Shown here: one piece after another, positions 6,755-8,813 of the stretch | Layout: every line of letters starts with the position of its first letter | Position numbering within the stretch: position 1 is the first letter of the stretch | The notes under the pieces: model-generated | Told to the model about the DNA's origin: nothing | Database searches by the model: none | The model's input: the letters and a program-made list of their open reading frames with translations, nothing else | DNA from: an uncultured bacterium | Lineage (GTDB): Bacteria > Cyanobacteriota > Vampirovibrionia > Gastranaerophilales > Gastranaerophilaceae | Direction: 5' to 3' | DNA: 8,813 nucleotides | Assembly: GCA_900554385.1 (NCBI GenBank) | Contig: USHE01000076.1 | Coordinates: forward strand, 1-8,813 | Made by a program: the position numbers and the translations under genes

Positions 6755-7529
6755 TTAATCCTCCGCAAACTTTAATTGTTTCAGCAAGTTCTTTGCAATC
6801 AGTGAAAATTTTGCACTGAACATCTTTTGTTTCCGGTCGAAATGCCTTGCTCACATAAGTCGGTGAACCTTTTAGCCCGACTTCTTCTGCATTTAGACCC
6901 AAATCTTCAAATCCATAAGTCTTTATTTCAGCTTGTTGAGCTTTTATAATTCCGTTGATTTTGGCTCGGGTAGGTTCAAAATAATCTTTTAATACGCAAA
7001 TTAACGCAGGAAGTTTTACTTTAACTGTTTCTGTACCGTCATCAAGTTCTCTGCGAACTGTAAGATAGCCGTTTTCGCAGGAAAGAATTTCCTGAACATA
7101 AGTAACTTGCGGCAAGTCCAACGTATTTGCAATACTTGGACCTGTTTGTGCAGTATCTCCATCTATTGCAAATTGACCGCAAATTATCAAATCATAGTCA
7201 GTAAGTTTTGTCTTTATGGCAGTTCCGATTGTTTTTCCTGTTGCATAAGTATCTGCTGCCGCGAATTTTTTATCGCTAAGCAATATTCCATTATCAACAC
7301 CTAGTGCAATGGCCTTTTTAAGGATGTCTGCTGCCTGATCCGGTCCCATTGTAAGTGCTGAAATTTCAACATTTTCGACAGTTTTTTTGAGTTTTAAGGC
7401 AGCTTCAAGTGCATAAACATCGTAAGGATTCATGATACTTTCAAGTCCTTCTCGTTGAATCGTGTTATTTTCAGTCCACTTTATATCAGACGTATCGGGA
7501 ACTTGTTTTATACATAAAACTATCTTCAT
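6747..7529 (-). CDS. etfB: Electron transfer flavoprotein, beta subunit
   Basis: Partner of EtfA; 260 residues, normal length. The start MKIVLCIKQVPDT is typical. NPYDVYALEAALKLK (34-48), ALTMGPDQA (59-67) and the nucleotide-site segment GQFAIDGDTAQTGP (118-131) follow. The DGDTAQ wording belongs to ETFs that bind a second FAD in the beta subunit and can bifurcate electrons. AMP-binding mitochondrial-type ETFs differ at this site. EPTRAKINGIIKA (185-197) corresponds to the family's signature near the C-terminal arm. The start is supported by GGAGGG (7533-7538), only 3 bases from the ATG. The gene lies 22 bases after the four-cysteine gene and overlaps etfA by 8 bases. That the protein bifurcates is inference from motif type; no acyl-CoA dehydrogenase gene is next to it. 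Confidence 0.96.
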   Translation of the reverse strand: MKIVLCIKQVPDTSDIKWTENNTIQREGLESIMNPYDVYALEAALKLKKTVENVEISALTMGPDQAADILKKAIALGVDNGILLSDKKFAAADTYATGKTIGTAIKTKLTDYDLIICGQFAIDGDTAQTGPSIANTLDLPQVTYVQEILSCENGYLTVRRELDDGTETVKVKLPALICVLKDYFEPTRAKINGIIKAQQAEIKTYGFEDLGLNAEEVGLKGSPTYVSKAFRPETKDVQCKIFTDCKELAETIKVCGGLNE

Positions 7530-7551
7530 TTACCCTCCGGTACAATTGTGG

Positions 7552-7740
7552 TTATACTCGTTTTTTAGGCATCTGTTTTGTATTTGCATCCAATAATGCG
7601 TTATATGCAATCAGGTACATTGAACATTTTTTTACATTTGGCATATACCAGGCGCATCTGTCTTGAGTACATACCATGTCCATGTTTTGACCTACACTCA
7701 GAAGCGGGCAAAACGGAATTTCTTTTTTTATGTCTGCCAT
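7552..7740 (-). CDS. Small four-cysteine protein of unknown function
   Basis: This 62-residue protein starts MADIKKEIPFCPLLS. It is chosen from the ATG at 7738-7740 because AGGAG (7748-7752) lies 7 bases upstream and the start falls 13 bases after the preceding gene's stop. The longer frame from 7770 would overlap that gene and lacks such a site. Cysteines are at 11, 24, 29 and 39, in the contexts FCPLLS, VCTQDRCAWY and KCSMYL. The pattern Cx12Cx4Cx9C could bind zinc or an iron-sulfur cluster. The tail is basic (KQMPKKRV). There is no signal peptide and no membrane helix. I do not recognise a named family with a known role. Its position between an NfnA-like reductase and etfBA, all tightly spaced, suggests a redox accessory, small electron carrier or assembly factor for that complex. 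Confidence 0.82.
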   Translation of the reverse strand: MADIKKEIPFCPLLSVGQNMDMVCTQDRCAWYMPNVKKCSMYLIAYNALLDANTKQMPKKRV

Positions 7741-7753
7741 ATTTATTCTCCTA

Positions 7754-8602
7754 CTATTTGTTGATAGCATCTGCTTGTCTTAGCAGGTTGCAGTTTTCGT
7801 CGCGTTTTCTTTCCTGATCTTTGTAAATTCTTGTTCTGTTGATAACTTCATCAAAATCAATTTTATGAGCATCAAAGTCAGGTCCGTCCACACAGGCAAA
7901 TTTAACTTCACCGCCGACAGTTACACGGCATGCTCCGCACATACCTGTACCGTCAACCATAATAGGGTTCATGCTTGCTTCTGTGTAGATACCTTTATCT
8001 CTGGTGAGGTTTGCAACGGCTCTCATCATAGGCATAGGTCCTACAGCAATGGCATAATCTATTTTTTCCTGATTCATCAATCTTTCCATTACCTGAGTTA
8101 CGAAACCTTTTTCGCCCAATGTACCGTCGTCAGTTGTGATAAACAATTCGGTACAGGCATTTTTCATTTTATCAGCCCAGAATATTAAGTCTTTATTTCT
8201 TGCACCCATAATCATATAAACTTTGATGCCTGCTTCTTTGAACGCTTTTGCAATCAAGTAACATGGAGCAGCTCCGTAACCGCCAGCAAGACATACCACT
8301 GTTCCATATTTTTTAATATGGGTTGGTTTGCCGAGAGGTCCTACTATATCTGCAATTTCATCTCCAACGCCGAGAGCAGCAAGTTTTTTTGTAGAATAGC
8401 CCACAGCCATGAATACCAGTGTCAATGCACCTGTTTCTTTGTTTACATCTGCAATTGTAAGAGGCACTCTTTCTCCATTTTCGTCTGCTCGGAAAATAAT
8501 GAACTGACCTGCTTGAGCGTTTCTGACAACGTAAGGTGCGTCAATTGTAATCTCGTATTGATTTGGACAAATTTCTTTTTTCGATAAAATTTTATATCCC
8601 AT
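7754..8602 (-). CDS. NfnA-like FAD/NAD(P)-binding [2Fe-2S] subunit (sulfide/dihydroorotate dehydrogenase-like)
   Basis: This 282-residue cytoplasmic oxidoreductase subunit belongs to the ferredoxin-NADP reductase superfamily. The N-terminal barrel binds FAD through RVPLT (45-49). The middle Rossmann-like domain has AGGYGAAP (106-113), a variant of GGGxGxAP, plus an AVGPMPMMRAV segment (186-196) typical of NAD(P) binding. The C-terminal domain has the cluster motif DGTGMCGAC...FAC, with Cys222, Cys225, Cys237 and Asp217. The Asp plus three Cys set matches the unusual [2Fe-2S] ligation known in NfnA. Family members pair with an NfnB/GltA-like subunit (NADH-dependent ferredoxin:NADP oxidoreductase) or act as sulfide dehydrogenase or PyrK-like units. 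No such partner is in the window; etfBA follows instead. Start: AAGGAGAG ribosome site 7 bases upstream. It is the first gene of the operon, under the promoter at 8633-8661. Confidence 0.9.
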   Translation of the reverse strand: MGYKILSKKEICPNQYEITIDAPYVVRNAQAGQFIIFRADENGERVPLTIADVNKETGALTLVFMAVGYSTKKLAALGVGDEIADIVGPLGKPTHIKKYGTVVCLAGGYGAAPCYLIAKAFKEAGIKVYMIMGARNKDLIFWADKMKNACTELFITTDDGTLGEKGFVTQVMERLMNQEKIDYAIAVGPMPMMRAVANLTRDKGIYTEASMNPIMVDGTGMCGACRVTVGGEVKFACVDGPDFDAHKIDFDEVINRTRIYKDQERKRDENCNLLRQADAINK

Positions 8603-8632
8603 TGTTTATCTCTCCTTATTAACTATGAGAAT

Positions 8633-8661
8633 ATTATACACAAAGGTAGCTATATAATCAA
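8633..8661 (-). promoter_or_regulatory. Promoter of the NfnA-like/etf operon
   Basis: On the minus strand, -35 TTGATT (8656-8661) and a perfect -10 TATAAT (8633-8638) are separated by 17 bases. Transcription would begin near 8626, about 24 bases before the ATG of the NfnA-like gene. No operator or riboswitch is recognisable in this leader. Confidence 0.82.
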
Positions 8662-8713
8662 GGGAGCATAATATATGTTATCGGAAATACATAAAGCACT
8701 CCTGCTTTTCTTT

Positions 8714-8736
8714 ATTGGGGCTTGTGCAGCCCCAAT
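8714..8736. repeat. Inverted repeat 1 of the right-edge element
   Basis: Perfect 9-bp arms ATTGGGGCT (8714-8722) and AGCCCCAAT (8728-8736) surround a 5-base loop. Neither strand has a T tract after the hairpin, so it is not a standard terminator. It lies just left of the larger inverted repeat and probably belongs to the same element. Confidence 0.72.
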
Positions 8737-8743
8737 CCCTGCA

Positions 8744-8789
8744 CTGACATTCTTTTTCTTTTTTGCGAAGAAAAGAAAAAGAATGTCAG
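8744..8789. repeat. Inverted repeat 2 of the right-edge element (19-bp perfect arms)
   Basis: The arm 8744-8762 (CTGACATTC followed by a pyrimidine run) is perfectly complementary to 8771-8789. Two more pairs close the stem around a GCGA tetraloop (8765-8768) in the + strand RNA. With inverted repeat 1 it occupies the end of the 211-base stretch right of the NfnA-like gene, apart from that gene's promoter. The element may continue past the window edge. The form suggests an interspersed palindromic repeat or a structured RNA; a copy count is needed to tell. Confidence 0.75.
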
Positions 8790-8813
8790 CCAAGAAAAAG
8801 AAACACGCTAATT

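Noticed and set aside
7552..7770. Longer version of the four-Cys protein with 10 extra N-terminal residues (MLSTNSRRIN)
   Set aside because: It would overlap the NfnA-like gene by 17 bases, has no ribosome site of its own, and the inner ATG at 7740 has AGGAG at 7 bases.
7865..8188. + strand open frame of 107 codons opposite the NfnA-like gene
   Set aside because: Its Cys/His-rich look comes from the antisense of the [2Fe-2S] and nucleotide-site codons; the minus strand gene is certain.
8714..8789. Right-edge hairpins as intrinsic terminators
   Set aside because: No T tract follows either hairpin on either strand.

Overview
The window is AT-rich bacterial DNA with short intergenic gaps and good Shine-Dalgarno sites. 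Several traits together suggest a member of the non-photosynthetic sister group of Cyanobacteria (Vampirovibrionia/Melainabacteria, for example the gut order Gastranaerophilales). The pseudopilin leader reads FTLAEVLITLGIVGIVAAMT. The PurA N-terminus has the KITDLL wording I associate with cyanobacterial enzymes. The Etf proteins are of the anaerobe type. This placement is inference from remembered family patterns, not a database result.

Left part (1-591, + strand): the last 90 codons of glyceraldehyde-3-phosphate dehydrogenase (gap), a clear intrinsic terminator, then a 66-residue two-helix DUF378 membrane protein. It meets the next gene tail to tail with 1 bp between the stop codons.

Middle part (593-5456, - strand): in transcription order, a type IV pilin/pseudopilin-like protein, adenylosuccinate synthase (purA, with its own promoter inside the end of the pilin gene and a strong terminator after it), and a 931-residue two-domain M16 zinc peptidase. 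A small XRE-type regulator (5520-5768, + strand) is divergent from the pilin gene. Between them lies a dense cluster of palindromes sharing the half-site GGTGGTA/TACCACC. One of these fills the spacer of the best pilin promoter and touches the regulator's start codon, so a compact repressor/autoregulation switch is the most attractive reading.

Right part (5765-8602, - strand): a tight four-gene operon read from a near-consensus promoter at 8633-8661. The order is an NfnA-like FAD/NAD(P)/[2Fe-2S] reductase subunit, a 62-residue four-cysteine protein of unknown function, etfB and etfA. The Etf pair has the features of flavin-bifurcating ETFs. The usual partner of the NfnA-like subunit (NfnB/GltA-like) and any acyl-CoA dehydrogenase are absent from the window. 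The operon may therefore encode an unusual electron-transfer assembly, which is the best candidate here for something undescribed.

The right edge (8671-8813) holds two perfect inverted repeats, the larger with 19-bp arms. They look like an intergenic repeat element, although a short + strand reading frame also runs through them to the window end. No tRNA, rRNA, CRISPR array, insertion sequence or riboswitch was seen.
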